From JTS-RE37 sp041744575 (GTDB taxonomy: Bacteria > Bacteroidota > Bacteroidia > Flavobacteriales > Flavobacteriaceae), in contig JBGTKP010000049.1 of the NCBI GenBank assembly GCA_041744575.1, positions 124,001 through 188,000 of the forward strand: a DNA stretch of 64,000 nt, in the 5' to 3' direction. The position numbers and the translations under genes were made by a program. Position 1 is the stretch's first letter, and the number at the start of each line of letters is the position of its first letter. The notes beneath the pieces were generated by a model. That model made no database searches, was not told the DNA's origin, and saw nothing but the letters and a program-made list of their open reading frames with translations. Positions 9,983 to 19,133 of the stretch are shown piece after piece.

Positions 9983-10554
9983 CTCAGGGGACTGATTTTG
10001 AGAAGAGGGAAAGAGCAAAAAAAATGCTTCTTTGGTTTGGGATTGTAAGTCTGCTGATGGCTTTTGCGGGCTGGACAAGCGCCTATATTGTCAGCAGTTC
10101 AAGAGAAGATTGGCTGAAGGATTTTACATTGCCTGCAGCTTTCCTGGCCAGTACCCTTGTCATAATCACCAGCAGTGGCACCTACATGCTTGCGAAACGA
10201 GCCGTCTCTAAGGATCATCAAAAGCCAGCCACAATATGGTTGTCAGTTACCTTTGCTCTTGGCATCCTATTTATATTCCTGCAATTCCGGGGCTTTTCAG
10301 AAATGATTGGCCAGGGATATTATTTCACAGGACCAACCAGTAGTATTACCATGTCCTATATTTTTCTGATAGCCATGGTTCATATTGTACATGTGGTTGC
10401 TGGAATGTGTTCATTAATGGTGGTTCTTTGTAAGAATGTCATGGGCAGGTATTCTTCCGAAAATATGCTTGGGGTGGAAATGGGTGCCACCTTCTGGCAT
10501 TTTCTGGACCTGTTGTGGGTGTATCTTTTTCTGTTTTTTTATTTCTTCAAATAA
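9973..10554 (+). CDS. Heme-copper oxidase subunit III (short form)
   Basis: The 193-residue membrane protein has five hydrophobic segments and subunit III hallmarks: an acidic position in a helix near GFSEMIGQGYYF, then HIVHVVAGM and the C-terminal signature ATFWHFLDLLWVYLF. Subunit III stabilises the oxidase core and its proton uptake. The ATG lies inside ctaB (10 bp overlap). A second, longer subunit III gene follows; such pairs are usual in Bacteroidota oxidase loci. The catalytic subunits I and II are not in the window. Confidence 0.93.
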   Translation: MDLTQGTDFEKRERAKKMLLWFGIVSLLMAFAGWTSAYIVSSSREDWLKDFTLPAAFLASTLVIITSSGTYMLAKRAVSKDHQKPATIWLSVTFALGILFIFLQFRGFSEMIGQGYYFTGPTSSITMSYIFLIAMVHIVHVVAGMCSLMVVLCKNVMGRYSSENMLGVEMGATFWHFLDLLWVYLFLFFYFFK

Positions 10555-10611
10555 TAATTATAATTTATCCGGGTTTTGTAGGAATTGATTTTAGTATCCC
10601 TGAAAAAAATG

Positions 10612-10619
10612 TAAATTTG
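10612..10619 (+). promoter_or_regulatory. Possible -7 box before the second subunit III gene
   Basis: TAAATTTG matches the Bacteroidota -7 consensus exactly and lies 29 nt before the ATG in a 94 bp AT-rich gap. The nearest upstream TTG (10585-10587) is 24 bp away, slightly too far, so this is a moderate candidate. Confidence 0.4.
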
Positions 10620-10648
10620 TTGATAAATAATTAACCGAATAACTATTT

Positions 10649-11623
10649 ATGGAAGCTACGGTGACTACGGGTACTGAGGAGAACATTTGGGGGGGTGGAA
10701 ACAGCCCTCTTGGTGCGAGTTATGGCAAACTCATGATGTGGTTCTTCCTGGTATCTGATGCCCTCACCTTTTCCGGATTTTTGGCTTCCTATGGTTTTTC
10801 ACGTTTCAAGTTCATTGAAACCTGGCCCATTGCCGATGAGGTATTTACTCACGTACCGTTCTTTCACGGCAATTTCCCGATGTACTATGTGGCCTTTATG
10901 ACCTTTATCCTCATCATGTCATCCGTTACGATGGTGCTTGCGGTTGATGCCGGGCATAAACTCCAGAAAACAAGAGTGATCTGGTATCTCTTCCTCACGA
11001 TTATCGGGGGAGCGATATTTGTAGGATCCCAGGCTTGGGAATGGGCCACATTTATCAAGGGCGACTATGGTGCTGTAGAGACAAAAGGCGGACGCATTTT
11101 GCAGTTCGTCAAAGCGGACACCGGAGAAAGGGCCGCTTTGGCTGATTTTGCTAAAACCATGATGGAAGACCGCGAGATGCAAAATGCAAATAACGGAATT
11201 TGGTTTAGCCAGGATGGTTATATTCCGTCTTATTCACTGAACGAAGTCAATGAAGGACTAAAAGCAAACCCCAATATTCTGATCCGTACGGAAACAATCA
11301 CAGATGATCATCAGAAAACGCTTCTTACAAGGGAAGAAACCCTAAAAAAAATGAAGGAGGGGGTAATGGTGGTCCAGGGGGCCAATCTGATCCAAAACGA
11401 ATACGGGAACAGACTCTTTGCAGACTTCTTTTTCTTTATCACCGGGTTTCACGGCTTTCATGTGTTCTCAGGGGTGATTATCAATATTATCATATTCTTC
11501 AATGTCATTCTGGGAACGTATGAGCGGAGAGGGCATTATGAAATGGTTGAGAAAGTCGGATTGTACTGGCACTTTGTTGATTTGGTCTGGGTATTTGTAT
11601 TTACTTTCTTTTACCTCGTCTGA
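10649..11623 (+). CDS. Cytochrome c oxidase subunit III (long form)
   Basis: The 324-residue protein carries subunit III signatures in its first half (helices up to the GSQAWEWATFI stretch near residue 130) and at the end (GFHGFHVFSGV, then LYWHFVDLVWVFVFTFFYLV). Between them, roughly residues 135-255, lies a polar insertion of about 110 residues with many charged residues (including a TLLTREETLKKMKEG segment) that should sit outside the membrane. This expanded form is seen in Bacteroidota oxidases. It is followed by the subunit IV gene after 57 bp. Confidence 0.94.
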   Translation: MEATVTTGTEENIWGGGNSPLGASYGKLMMWFFLVSDALTFSGFLASYGFSRFKFIETWPIADEVFTHVPFFHGNFPMYYVAFMTFILIMSSVTMVLAVDAGHKLQKTRVIWYLFLTIIGGAIFVGSQAWEWATFIKGDYGAVETKGGRILQFVKADTGERAALADFAKTMMEDREMQNANNGIWFSQDGYIPSYSLNEVNEGLKANPNILIRTETITDDHQKTLLTREETLKKMKEGVMVVQGANLIQNEYGNRLFADFFFFITGFHGFHVFSGVIINIIIFFNVILGTYERRGHYEMVEKVGLYWHFVDLVWVFVFTFFYLV

Positions 11624-11680
11624 GAGCAGCAACGGACATAATTAAAATTGAGGATCACATAATTTATCAGGCACAGCAGT

Positions 11681-12064
11681 ATGGCACACGAACATAAACT
11701 TTCAATTTTCAGGGGACTTATAAAATTCAGGTCCAATATTCAGAAAATATGGGGGGTATTGATCTTTCTGACCATTGTAACAGCGGTGGAGGTTACATTC
11801 GGGATCTTAAAACCGAGAGTTTTGTCACACAATTACTTTGTGGGAATGAAGCTTTTGAACTGGGTGTTTATTATCCTTACCCTTGTAAAAGCCTATTATA
11901 TCACCTGGGATTTTATGCACATGCGGGATGAGAAAAGCTCTCTCCGCAGGGCCGTGGTGTGGTCGCCTATCTTTCTTGTTGCGTATCTCATTTTTATCCT
12001 GCTCTTCGAAGCCGATTATATATATAATATATACAAGGACGGTTTTGTCCAGTGGGATTTCTAA
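11681..12064 (+). CDS. Cytochrome c oxidase subunit IV family protein
   Basis: The 127-residue protein has three hydrophobic segments and the short caa3/cbb-type subunit IV layout, with LLNWVFIILTLVKAYYITWD in the middle helix followed by FMHMRDEKS, a pattern conserved in this family. It is a small accessory subunit of the terminal oxidase in the inner membrane. A terminator follows 20 nt after the stop, ending this part of the oxidase run. Confidence 0.92.
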   Translation: MAHEHKLSIFRGLIKFRSNIQKIWGVLIFLTIVTAVEVTFGILKPRVLSHNYFVGMKLLNWVFIILTLVKAYYITWDFMHMRDEKSSLRRAVVWSPIFLVAYLIFILLFEADYIYNIYKDGFVQWDF

Positions 12065-12083
12065 GATAGAATTAACAGCATCT

Positions 12084-12110
12084 AAAGACGGTATAACAGC
12101 CGTCTTTTTT
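12084..12110 (+). terminator. Rho-independent terminator after subunit IV
   Basis: AAAGACGG (12084-12091), an 8 nt loop and CCGTCTTT (12100-12107) form a perfect 8 bp stem running into a T-rich tract. It separates the oxidase subunit genes from the copper-assembly genes. Confidence 0.85.
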
Positions 12111-12135
12111 ATTTTTGCTAACCTGATTAGGTCTT

Positions 12136-12768
12136 ATGAAAAAAACCTTTGTACTGGTGGTTCTGTTTGTGCTTCCGATTGTGGCTTACCTGTTTTTTGC
12201 AACGGGGGTCAATCAATTTGGCAGGCTTCCGGTACTTACTCCTGAAGTGGGAGACATCAGCACGGGAGATGGTACAAATGCCCTGGAGGGCAAGATCAGT
12301 ATTCTCGGATTTCCCGGACGTAATCTCGAAGTAAAAAAAGGGAATGCTTTTAACCTGAATCAGAAGATATATAAACGCTTCTATGAGTTCCGGGATTTCC
12401 AGATTGTCATGGTGCTGCCCTATGGAACGGAAGCCAAAGTGGAGGAATTGAAAGGGGAACTTGGAAGTTTTACGGATATCCGTAACTGGAAATTCATATT
12501 CTCCGGGGAATCAGAAATAACATCCCTTTTTAATTCCCTGCGGACCGATGTAAGGTTGGACGGGAATCTTGGCACCTCCTATGTATTTATTATCGATAAA
12601 GAGGGAAATCTGAGGGGCAGGAATGACGATGAGGATGAAAAGGTCAAATATGGTTTTAATACCATCTCAGTGGCTGACCTGAATAATAAAATGGTGGATG
12701 ATGTCAAAATCATCCTTGCAGAATACAGGCTGGCACTAAAAAAGAACAATGCAGATCGGTCCAAATAA
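12136..12768 (+). CDS. SCO-like thioredoxin-fold membrane protein without cysteines
   Basis: The 210-residue protein has an N-terminal membrane anchor (about residues 4-22) and a periplasmic domain. The end of that domain (SYVFIIDKEGNLRGRNDDED, residues about 150-172) resembles the C-terminal part of SCO and other thioredoxin-fold proteins, and the gene sits directly before a genuine SCO gene. The whole protein contains no Cys and no His, so it cannot bind copper in the SCO manner or act as a thiol oxidoreductase. I infer a structural or chaperone role in oxidase assembly; the fold assignment by eye is tentative. The preceding terminator ends just upstream, and a TATTTTTG box (12110-12117) may serve as its promoter. 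Confidence 0.7.
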   Translation: MKKTFVLVVLFVLPIVAYLFFATGVNQFGRLPVLTPEVGDISTGDGTNALEGKISILGFPGRNLEVKKGNAFNLNQKIYKRFYEFRDFQIVMVLPYGTEAKVEELKGELGSFTDIRNWKFIFSGESEITSLFNSLRTDVRLDGNLGTSYVFIIDKEGNLRGRNDDEDEKVKYGFNTISVADLNNKMVDDVKIILAEYRLALKKNNADRSK

Positions 12769-12816
12769 GCTTTAAAAACCTCAGAGGAAAGCTGCCGATC
12801 ATAATTGTGAAGAACG

Positions 12817-13545
12817 ATGAACAGATATAAATATTCCTACATCTGGATTTCTCTGGTCATTCTCGTTTTTGGGATTATTTTTATTCCAAGGATAGCAGAC
12901 CGGTTAAAGGAAGGCACCGTTGTCCGGTCCGACCGGCTTAACAAGGATCTGAATGAAGGTTCCCTTGCCTATATCACCCTGAATGGCAGAAAACGACAGG
13001 TGCCACCCTTCGCTCTGATCAATCAGGACAGTCTTCTTATTACCAACAAGGACTATCTTGGAAAGGTTTTCGTGGTTGATTTCTTTTTTACAACATGTCC
13101 GAGCATCTGCCCTGTAATGAGCAAAAATCTCGTTGCATTACAGGATGAACTGAAGGGCGTTGACAATTTTGGCGTGGCGTCCATTACCATCAATCCTGAT
13201 TATGACACCCCTATTATCCTTAAGGCCTATGCGGAGAAATATGGGATACAGGATATGGACTGGCATTTGCTGACAGGGGTAACTGAGGAGATTTATGACA
13301 TTGCCAATGTAGGCTTCAATATTTTTGCCGCGAAGGCCCCTGGCGTTGAAGGGGGCTTTGAACATTCCGGTCTGTTTGCCCTTGTTGATAAAAAGGGGTT
13401 TCTTCGGTCGCGGCTTGATGCGTTTGGGAATCCGATCATTTATTACAGGGGGACTATTACAAGATCTCAGGGCCGGAATGACGCGGGTGAAGAGGAACAG
13501 ATAAGCATTTTAAAGGAAGACATAGAAAAACTTATTGCAGAATAA
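12817..13545 (+). CDS. SCO family copper chaperone for cytochrome oxidase
   Basis: This 242-residue protein has one N-terminal membrane helix (about residues 8-24) and a periplasmic thioredoxin-like domain with the SCO copper site: FFTTCPSICPVM (Cys94 and Cys98) and the distal His183 in GGFEHSGLF. SCO proteins deliver copper to, or reduce, the CuA centre of subunit II. The distance from Cys to His and the total length are typical. The stop codon directly abuts the ATG of the DUF420 gene, so the two are translated from one message. Confidence 0.95.
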   Translation: MNRYKYSYIWISLVILVFGIIFIPRIADRLKEGTVVRSDRLNKDLNEGSLAYITLNGRKRQVPPFALINQDSLLITNKDYLGKVFVVDFFFTTCPSICPVMSKNLVALQDELKGVDNFGVASITINPDYDTPIILKAYAEKYGIQDMDWHLLTGVTEEIYDIANVGFNIFAAKAPGVEGGFEHSGLFALVDKKGFLRSRLDAFGNPIIYYRGTITRSQGRNDAGEEEQISILKEDIEKLIAE

Positions 13546-14079
13546 ATGTCAACCACAGCCCTCAGCGAAAGAAAACTCAACAGGTACATAACAATTGTTT
13601 CAATTGTCGTCCCTCTGGTGGTGGCCATCTTGTTTGGCGTGAAGATACCTGATGTGAAGCCATTGTCCTTTCTCCCTCCGATTTATGCTTCCATAAATGG
13701 CCTTACGGCGGGTATCCTGCTGTTGGCCTTCTGGGCCATTATTACCGGCAGACAAAAGCTTCATCAAAACCTCATGACTGGTGCAATCGTACTATCGCTC
13801 TGCTTTCTGGTCATGTACGTGGCCTATCATATGACCTCGGATCCCACCAAATATGGCGGCAGCGGGGCTTTAAAGTACGTTTATTATTTTATTCTGGTAT
13901 CACACATCATCCTTTCTGTCATCATCATCCCCCTCGTGCTGAAGACCTATATGAGGGCCTATCTGAAAAATTTTGAAAGCCACAAAAAGTTGGCTCGGAT
14001 CACCTTTCCCATCTGGTTGTATGTGGCGGTTACAGGGGTTATTGTTTATCTGATGATTTCTCCGTATTATATTAAATGA
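13546..14079 (+). CDS. DUF420 family membrane protein (CtaM/YozB-like)
   Basis: The 177-residue protein has five hydrophobic segments with conserved polar positions inside them (FLPPIYASINGLTAG, KLHQNLMTGA, YVAYHM, YFILVSHIILS), the DUF420 pattern. The Bacillus relative CtaM is needed for aa3-type oxidase activity, so a role in cofactor insertion into the oxidase is likely. It starts right after the SCO stop with no gap and is followed by a small membrane protein gene. Confidence 0.9.
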   Translation: MSTTALSERKLNRYITIVSIVVPLVVAILFGVKIPDVKPLSFLPPIYASINGLTAGILLLAFWAIITGRQKLHQNLMTGAIVLSLCFLVMYVAYHMTSDPTKYGGSGALKYVYYFILVSHIILSVIIIPLVLKTYMRAYLKNFESHKKLARITFPIWLYVAVTGVIVYLMISPYYIK

Positions 14080-14124
14080 CAGATCCCGGACCAGGGGGAT
14101 CCGTCCTAGCTTACTGCGAATATT

Positions 14125-14358
14125 ATGTCAAAAAGGAATATCAGTTTTAGGAGAAAAGGTCTTTGGTTGGTGCCAGTAACCTGCTTACTTCCCTTTTGGG
14201 CCTCAGCACAGTGCGCAATGTGCAGGGCTGTGCTCGAAAGTGGGGATAATTCCGCGGTCGCGGAAAGTATTAACAATGGAATTGTGTATCTTATGGCAAT
14301 TCCCTACCTCCTGGTAGCCGGTGTTTTTTATATGATCTATCGCAAGATGAAAAACTAA
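14125..14358 (+). CDS. Small membrane protein with CxxC motif
   Basis: The 77-residue protein has an N-terminal hydrophobic segment that looks like a signal peptide (about residues 12-28, ending ASAQ), then CAMCRAV with two cysteines three apart, and one C-terminal helix (about 51-70) with a basic tail. Short proteins of this type occur at the end of oxidase assembly loci in Flavobacteria. The CxxC facing the periplasm could handle copper or a disulfide, but this is inference. It is 45 bp after the DUF420 gene. Confidence 0.8.
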   Translation: MSKRNISFRRKGLWLVPVTCLLPFWASAQCAMCRAVLESGDNSAVAESINNGIVYLMAIPYLLVAGVFYMIYRKMKN

Positions 14359-14472
14359 GGTGATTGACAGAAAAATAGTACTAAATTAGCGGGACGAGTG
14401 TAACATTACCGGCGCGAAGCCGTCTGATTATGCAGTAGTTTGTGTAGTATCAATCACAAAACAACCAAATCA

Positions 14473-15720
14473 ATGTTTGATATTGAAAGGTGGCAGGAAA
14501 TATTTGATACCATCCGAAAAAACAAATTAAGAACCTTTCTTACGGGTCTCTCCGTGGCTTCAGGGATATTCATCCTTGTCATCTTATTGGGCTTTGGTCA
14601 GGGTATGCAGAATGGGATCGCGAAGGAATTCGAGAATGACGCCAGCAGCAGGGTCATGGTATGGACACAGGTGACTACCAAACAATACAAGGGATTAAAC
14701 CCGGGCAGGCTCATTCGTTTGAGGAACGAAAATTTCGATTATACGGAAAACATTTTTAGGGATGATATAGACCAAAGGTCATCCCTGATCCGGGTGCGGG
14801 ATATCCTTGTCAACTACAAAGAGGAATCCCTCGGCTACAATGTACATGGTGTATTGCCGGGATACCAGATTATCGAAAATGAATACATGACCCTTGGCAG
14901 GTTCCTTAACTACAAAGACCATGAGGAAGCCGAAAAGGTGGCGGTAATCAGCAACAAGATTAAAACAGAAATATTTAAGGAAGGTGAGGATCCACTTCAG
15001 GAATACCTGGATATATCCGGGATTAAATTCAGGATTATCGGAGTTTACGGAGATCCAGGGGGAGACCGCGAAGAGGAAAGGATTTTTCTGCCAATGAGCA
15101 CGGCCCAGAGAGTGTTTAACAGTTCGAATCTGGTGGACAATATGTATTATACGATGCAGCCTTCCGAAAATTTCGAGGAAGCGGTGGCCGCTTCAGTGAA
15201 TTTTTCAAACAAGCTTAAAAAGTACCTGCAGGAAGCACATGGAGTGGCGCCGGATGATCCAAGTGCCATCAATATTTTCAACACCTTGGAAGAGTCCAAA
15301 AGATTTTTCTCCCTCACCGGGAACATCAATTTTTTCTTTTGGTTCGTGGGAATATGTACCATTATAGCCGGAGTTGTAGGGGTAAGCAATATTATGCTTA
15401 TCGTAGTCAAAGAGCGAACCAGGGAGATTGGGATCCGTAAAGCCCTGGGCGCCAAGCCATGGTCCATTATAGGGATGATCCTCCATGAATCAATATTTGT
15501 TACGGCCATTTCCGGTTTCACAGGACTTATTCTGAGTATGGGACTTTTGGAGCTGGCGGGACCTCATATAGAGGTTGACTATATACTGAATCCGTCCGTA
15601 AATTTTAACGTAGCATTGAGTACTGTATTTTTATTGATTTTTGCAGGAGCCATCGCCGGATTTTTCCCGGCCTGGAGGGCTGCAAGTATCCATACCATTG
15701 AGGCTTTACGCGATGAATAG
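14473..15720 (+). CDS. MacB/FtsX-type ABC transporter permease (A)
   Basis: The start at ATG 14473 (MFDIERWQEIF) matches the start pattern of the three paralogous permeases nearby; a longer frame from 14440 adds residues without family support. The 415-residue protein has one N-terminal helix, a large periplasmic MacB-like domain (about 45-280) and three C-terminal helices with the FtsX signature VVKERTREIGIRKALGAKP. No ATPase domain is fused. It is more like permease C (19123) than like its neighbour B, so A-B and C-D look like duplicated pairs. It would act with the ATPase at 18429, an adaptor and TolC in tripartite efflux or envelope lipid/protein transport. Confidence 0.93.
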   Translation: MFDIERWQEIFDTIRKNKLRTFLTGLSVASGIFILVILLGFGQGMQNGIAKEFENDASSRVMVWTQVTTKQYKGLNPGRLIRLRNENFDYTENIFRDDIDQRSSLIRVRDILVNYKEESLGYNVHGVLPGYQIIENEYMTLGRFLNYKDHEEAEKVAVISNKIKTEIFKEGEDPLQEYLDISGIKFRIIGVYGDPGGDREEERIFLPMSTAQRVFNSSNLVDNMYYTMQPSENFEEAVAASVNFSNKLKKYLQEAHGVAPDDPSAINIFNTLEESKRFFSLTGNINFFFWFVGICTIIAGVVGVSNIMLIVVKERTREIGIRKALGAKPWSIIGMILHESIFVTAISGFTGLILSMGLLELAGPHIEVDYILNPSVNFNVALSTVFLLIFAGAIAGFFPAWRAASIHTIEALRDE

Positions 15721-15840
15721 GTAAGGCTGGAACATCTTTTGAAGGTGATATTGCATCAGAAAAACCGGTTAGCGCTGTTCTGAGAGGCAATATTTCTGTC
15801 CTTCGGATGGTGCTCATATTCAGAGGAATTTTTTAAAATT

Positions 15841-17100
15841 ATGTTTAACAGAGACAGGTGGAAGGAAATTTTGGAAGTACTGACCGGAAATTGGTTTCGT
15901 ACGATCCTTACGGCCTTCGGAGTTTTTTGGGGTATATTGATCCTGATTATTCTCCTGGCCGCGGGAAAAGGGCTTGAAAACGGGATCAAGGCCGATTTCG
16001 GGGACATAGCCACGAACACCATGTTCATGTGGTCCAGAACTACTACAAAGGAATACAATGGCCTTCCAAAGGGCAGAGCCTATACGTTTAAGGTAGAGGA
16101 CGTAGCCGCCATCCGGGAAGCCATTCCCGATCTGCGTTTCATTTCCCCCAGAAATCAGCTGGGAAATTTCCGGGAAGGGCATAATGTGATCCGGGGGATC
16201 AAGACGGGGGCCTTTAACGTATATGGCGATTATCCTGATATTATTAAACAGGACCCCATGACACTCACTGCGGGCCGCTTCCTCAATCAAAACGATATTC
16301 TTGAAAAACGAAAAGTGGCAATTATTGGTAATGCGGTAAAGGCCAGTTTATATGATATCGGGGAAGAAATCATAGGAACCTATATCAAAATCCAGGGTGT
16401 CAGCTTTATGGTTATCGGAGCCTACAAGAAGAAATCCAATGATGGCGATGGGGAGGAAGGGCAGAAAGAGATCTTTATTCCGTTTACTTCTTTTTCACAA
16501 GCCTTCAACCGGGGCAATGACGTCGGATGGATGGCTATTACTGCGAGGGATGGGTCTTCCATTACAAGCCTGAAAGACAAGATTATAGAAGTGGTCAAGC
16601 AGAACAGGAAAATTCACCCGGAAGATGACAGGGCAGTAGGATACTTTGATCTGTATGAACAGTATAACCGGGTTGAAAGCCTTTTTGGTGCCATGCGCCT
16701 TATTGCTTATTTCGTGGGCATCCTCGTGCTTTTATCTGGCATCATCGGGGTAAGTAATATCATGTTAATTGTGGTGAAAGAGCGTATTAAGGAAATTGGG
16801 ATCCGCAGGGCTTTAGGGGAAGACCCCTGGTCGATTCAAAAACAAATCCTCATGGAATCTCTGTTTCTGACGCTGATCTCCGGGATGTCCGGGATCGCTT
16901 TTGGAGCCCTGTTTATTTACGCGGTAAATGCCTTGCTCGATGCGAATGGTCCGGTGGACATGTTTATCAATCCGAGTGTCAGCCTTGGAGTGGTCATGGG
17001 GGCATTGGTCATCCTGATGATTTCAGGACTGCTGGCGGGATTTATTCCTGCCCGGAGTGCGATCCGTGTGAAGCCTATTGATGCCCTGAGGACGGAATGA
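15841..17100 (+). CDS. MacB/FtsX-type ABC transporter permease (B)
   Basis: The 419-residue protein has the same layout as permease A: MFNRDRWKEILEVL at the start, an N-terminal helix, a periplasmic domain (about 45-285) and three C-terminal helices with VVKERIKEIGIRRALGEDPW. The segment NTMFMW and the following Thr-rich stretch match permease D (NSMFAW) rather than A, which supports pairing of B with D. The gap of 120 bp to permease A holds no recognisable terminator. Confidence 0.93.
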   Translation: MFNRDRWKEILEVLTGNWFRTILTAFGVFWGILILIILLAAGKGLENGIKADFGDIATNTMFMWSRTTTKEYNGLPKGRAYTFKVEDVAAIREAIPDLRFISPRNQLGNFREGHNVIRGIKTGAFNVYGDYPDIIKQDPMTLTAGRFLNQNDILEKRKVAIIGNAVKASLYDIGEEIIGTYIKIQGVSFMVIGAYKKKSNDGDGEEGQKEIFIPFTSFSQAFNRGNDVGWMAITARDGSSITSLKDKIIEVVKQNRKIHPEDDRAVGYFDLYEQYNRVESLFGAMRLIAYFVGILVLLSGIIGVSNIMLIVVKERIKEIGIRRALGEDPWSIQKQILMESLFLTLISGMSGIAFGALFIYAVNALLDANGPVDMFINPSVSLGVVMGALVILMISGLLAGFIPARSAIRVKPIDALRTE

Positions 17101-17219
17101 TTTGCCTTGATCATCCCAGGAGATGGTGTCCGGAAAAGTCATGAGGCCTATCCGTACAAAGACAAGGCAGGGCCGGACGATATTTAAAATTTATTGAACC
17201 CGAATAATTACCTGTTCGA

Positions 17220-18332
17220 ATGAAAAAAACAGTAACCCTTGTTATTTTGCTTTTAATTGTCCTCACTTTTGGAGCTGCGATGTACTATTTGTATCAGAAG
17301 AACGCAGAAAACCCTGTGGTATATGAGACAGAAAAACCTTCAACCCAAACCATCATTAAGAAGGCAGTGGCGACAGGAAGTATTCTGCCCCTCGAAGAAG
17401 TACTGATAAAACCCAACATTTCGGGAGTCATTGAGGAAATTTATGTCATTGGGGGCGATTTTGTGAAGTCCGGCGACCTCCTCGCAAAAATTAAGGTGGT
17501 ACCCAATATGAATGCGTTGAATGATGCGAGAAATTCCATAGACGAGACCAAGATTGCGCTGGACGATCAGCAACGAAATTATCTGAGGCAGAAAAGCCTT
17601 TTTGATAAAGGAGTGATTTCGCAGGTAGATCTTGAACAAAGCAAGTTGAGCTATGATCAGGCCAAACAAAGTTTTACCGCGGCCAATAAGCGTTATGACA
17701 TAGTTAAGACAGGAACCACAACGGGTTATGGAAATGCAGCCAATACACTGATCAGATCCACGGTAAGCGGCATGGTCCTGGAAGTACCCGTTGAGGTGGG
17801 CAATCAGGTGATCGAGAGCAACACTTTTAACGAAGGCACTACCATTGCCGCTATTGCCGATGTAAATAAGATGATTTTTGAAGGAAAGGTTGATGAGTCC
17901 GAAGTGGGAAAAATTTCGGAGGATCTTCCGCTTGTAATCACGGTTGGCGCCATTGAGAATAAGACGTTTGATGCCGTTCTCGATTATATAGCACCCAAGG
18001 GAAATGCAGAAAACGGAGCGATCCAGTTCGAGATCAAAGGCACCTTAAAAAAGCAGGACACCATATTTATCAGGGCCGGTCTTAGCGCCAATGCCTCTAT
18101 CATCCTGGGAAGGGCAGACAGTGTCCTTGCCATCAAAGAAGCACTGATACAGTTTGATCCCGACACCAAAAAGCCTTATGTTGAAGTTGCTACGGGTCCG
18201 CAGCAATTCGTGCGAAAGGACGTGGAATTGGGAATCAGTGACGGAATATATGTCGAGATTAAATCCGGAATTGATGCCGAAGACGCCGTCAAAATATGGA
18301 ATCAGATCCAACCCGGTGAAGTGGAAGGCTGA
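17220..18332 (+). CDS. HlyD/MacA-type periplasmic adaptor (1)
   Basis: The 370-residue protein has an N-terminal membrane anchor (about residues 4-24), a biotinyl-lipoyl-like half around VLIKPNISGVIEEIYVIGGD and GDLLAKI, a coiled-coil hairpin (about 100-155), the returning lipoyl half (STVSGMVLEVPVEVGNQV) and beta-barrel domains. Adaptors of this class bridge an inner membrane ABC permease and TolC. It is a clear paralogue of the adaptor at 21650, sharing the GDLLARI/KVVPN, NEGTTIA/NDGTTIA and ISDGIYVEI/ISDGVNVEI segments. Confidence 0.93.
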   Translation: MKKTVTLVILLLIVLTFGAAMYYLYQKNAENPVVYETEKPSTQTIIKKAVATGSILPLEEVLIKPNISGVIEEIYVIGGDFVKSGDLLAKIKVVPNMNALNDARNSIDETKIALDDQQRNYLRQKSLFDKGVISQVDLEQSKLSYDQAKQSFTAANKRYDIVKTGTTTGYGNAANTLIRSTVSGMVLEVPVEVGNQVIESNTFNEGTTIAAIADVNKMIFEGKVDESEVGKISEDLPLVITVGAIENKTFDAVLDYIAPKGNAENGAIQFEIKGTLKKQDTIFIRAGLSANASIILGRADSVLAIKEALIQFDPDTKKPYVEVATGPQQFVRKDVELGISDGIYVEIKSGIDAEDAVKIWNQIQPGEVEG

Positions 18333-18428
18333 GCTATTTTAACATAATTTTTTGAAAACTTCTTGTAACATATTAACTCCTTGCCTGTCTTATTACCTGT
18401 ACGACCCTGAGCAAGAAAATACCTAACC

Positions 18429-19133
18429 ATGATTGAAATTAAAGCGCTTCATAAATCCTATACCATCGGGAGCAACTCGCTGCATGTATTAAAAGGGATC
18501 AATTTTACGGCTCAGGCAGGGGAACTTGTAGCAATTATGGGGTCTTCAGGTTCCGGGAAATCCACTCTACTTAATATTCTTGGAATGCTGGATGAAGCAG
18601 ACTCCGGAGAATACACCCTGGACGGCGTACCTATCAAGAATTTAAGTGAAACAAAAGCGGCCAAATACCGGAATAAATTTCTGGGATTTGTCTTTCAGTC
18701 GTTCAACCTGATCAATTATAAAAATGCGATGGAAAACGTTGCATTACCCTTGTACTATCAAAGAATACCCAGAAAAGAACGCATTGAGAAGGCGATGAAA
18801 TATCTGGAGCAGGTGGGCCTGAAGGAATGGGCCAACCACTTACCCAATGAACTGTCCGGGGGGCAGAAGCAGCGTGTAGCCATTGCGCGAGCGCTGGCGT
18901 CTGAACCCAAGGTATTGCTGGCCGATGAACCTACCGGGGCCCTGGATAGCAAAACATCCAGTGAAGTGATGGACCTGATTCAAAAAATTAATGATGCAGG
19001 TAATACGATCCTTGTTGTAACACATGAATTGGATATTGCACATATGTGTAAACGCATCGTTCACCTCAAGGACGGCGTTATTGTTGAAGACAAGAAAATT
19101 AAGCAAGTAAGAGCATCGGCACATGTTCAGTAG
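18429..19133 (+). CDS. MacB-type ABC transporter ATP-binding protein
   Basis: The 234-residue ATPase carries the Walker A GSSGSGKST (residues 38-46), Q-loop FVFQSFNLI, signature LSGGQKQRVAIARAL, Walker B VLLADEPTGALDS and H-loop VVTHELD, the full LolD/MacB ATPase set. It is the only ATPase in the locus and so probably energises all four neighbouring permeases, either as two alternative complexes or as heteromeric pairs. Its end overlaps the start of permease C by 11 bp, tying their translation. Confidence 0.96.
   Translation: MIEIKALHKSYTIGSNSLHVLKGINFTAQAGELVAIMGSSGSGKSTLLNILGMLDEADSGEYTLDGVPIKNLSETKAAKYRNKFLGFVFQSFNLINYKNAMENVALPLYYQRIPRKERIEKAMKYLEQVGLKEWANHLPNELSGGQKQRVAIARALASEPKVLLADEPTGALDSKTSSEVMDLIQKINDAGNTILVVTHELDIAHMCKRIVHLKDGVIVEDKKIKQVRASAHVQ

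Noticed and set aside
14440..14472. Longer N-terminus for permease A from 14440
   Set aside because: The extra 11 residues have no match in the three paralogous permeases, which all begin MxxxDxW-like.
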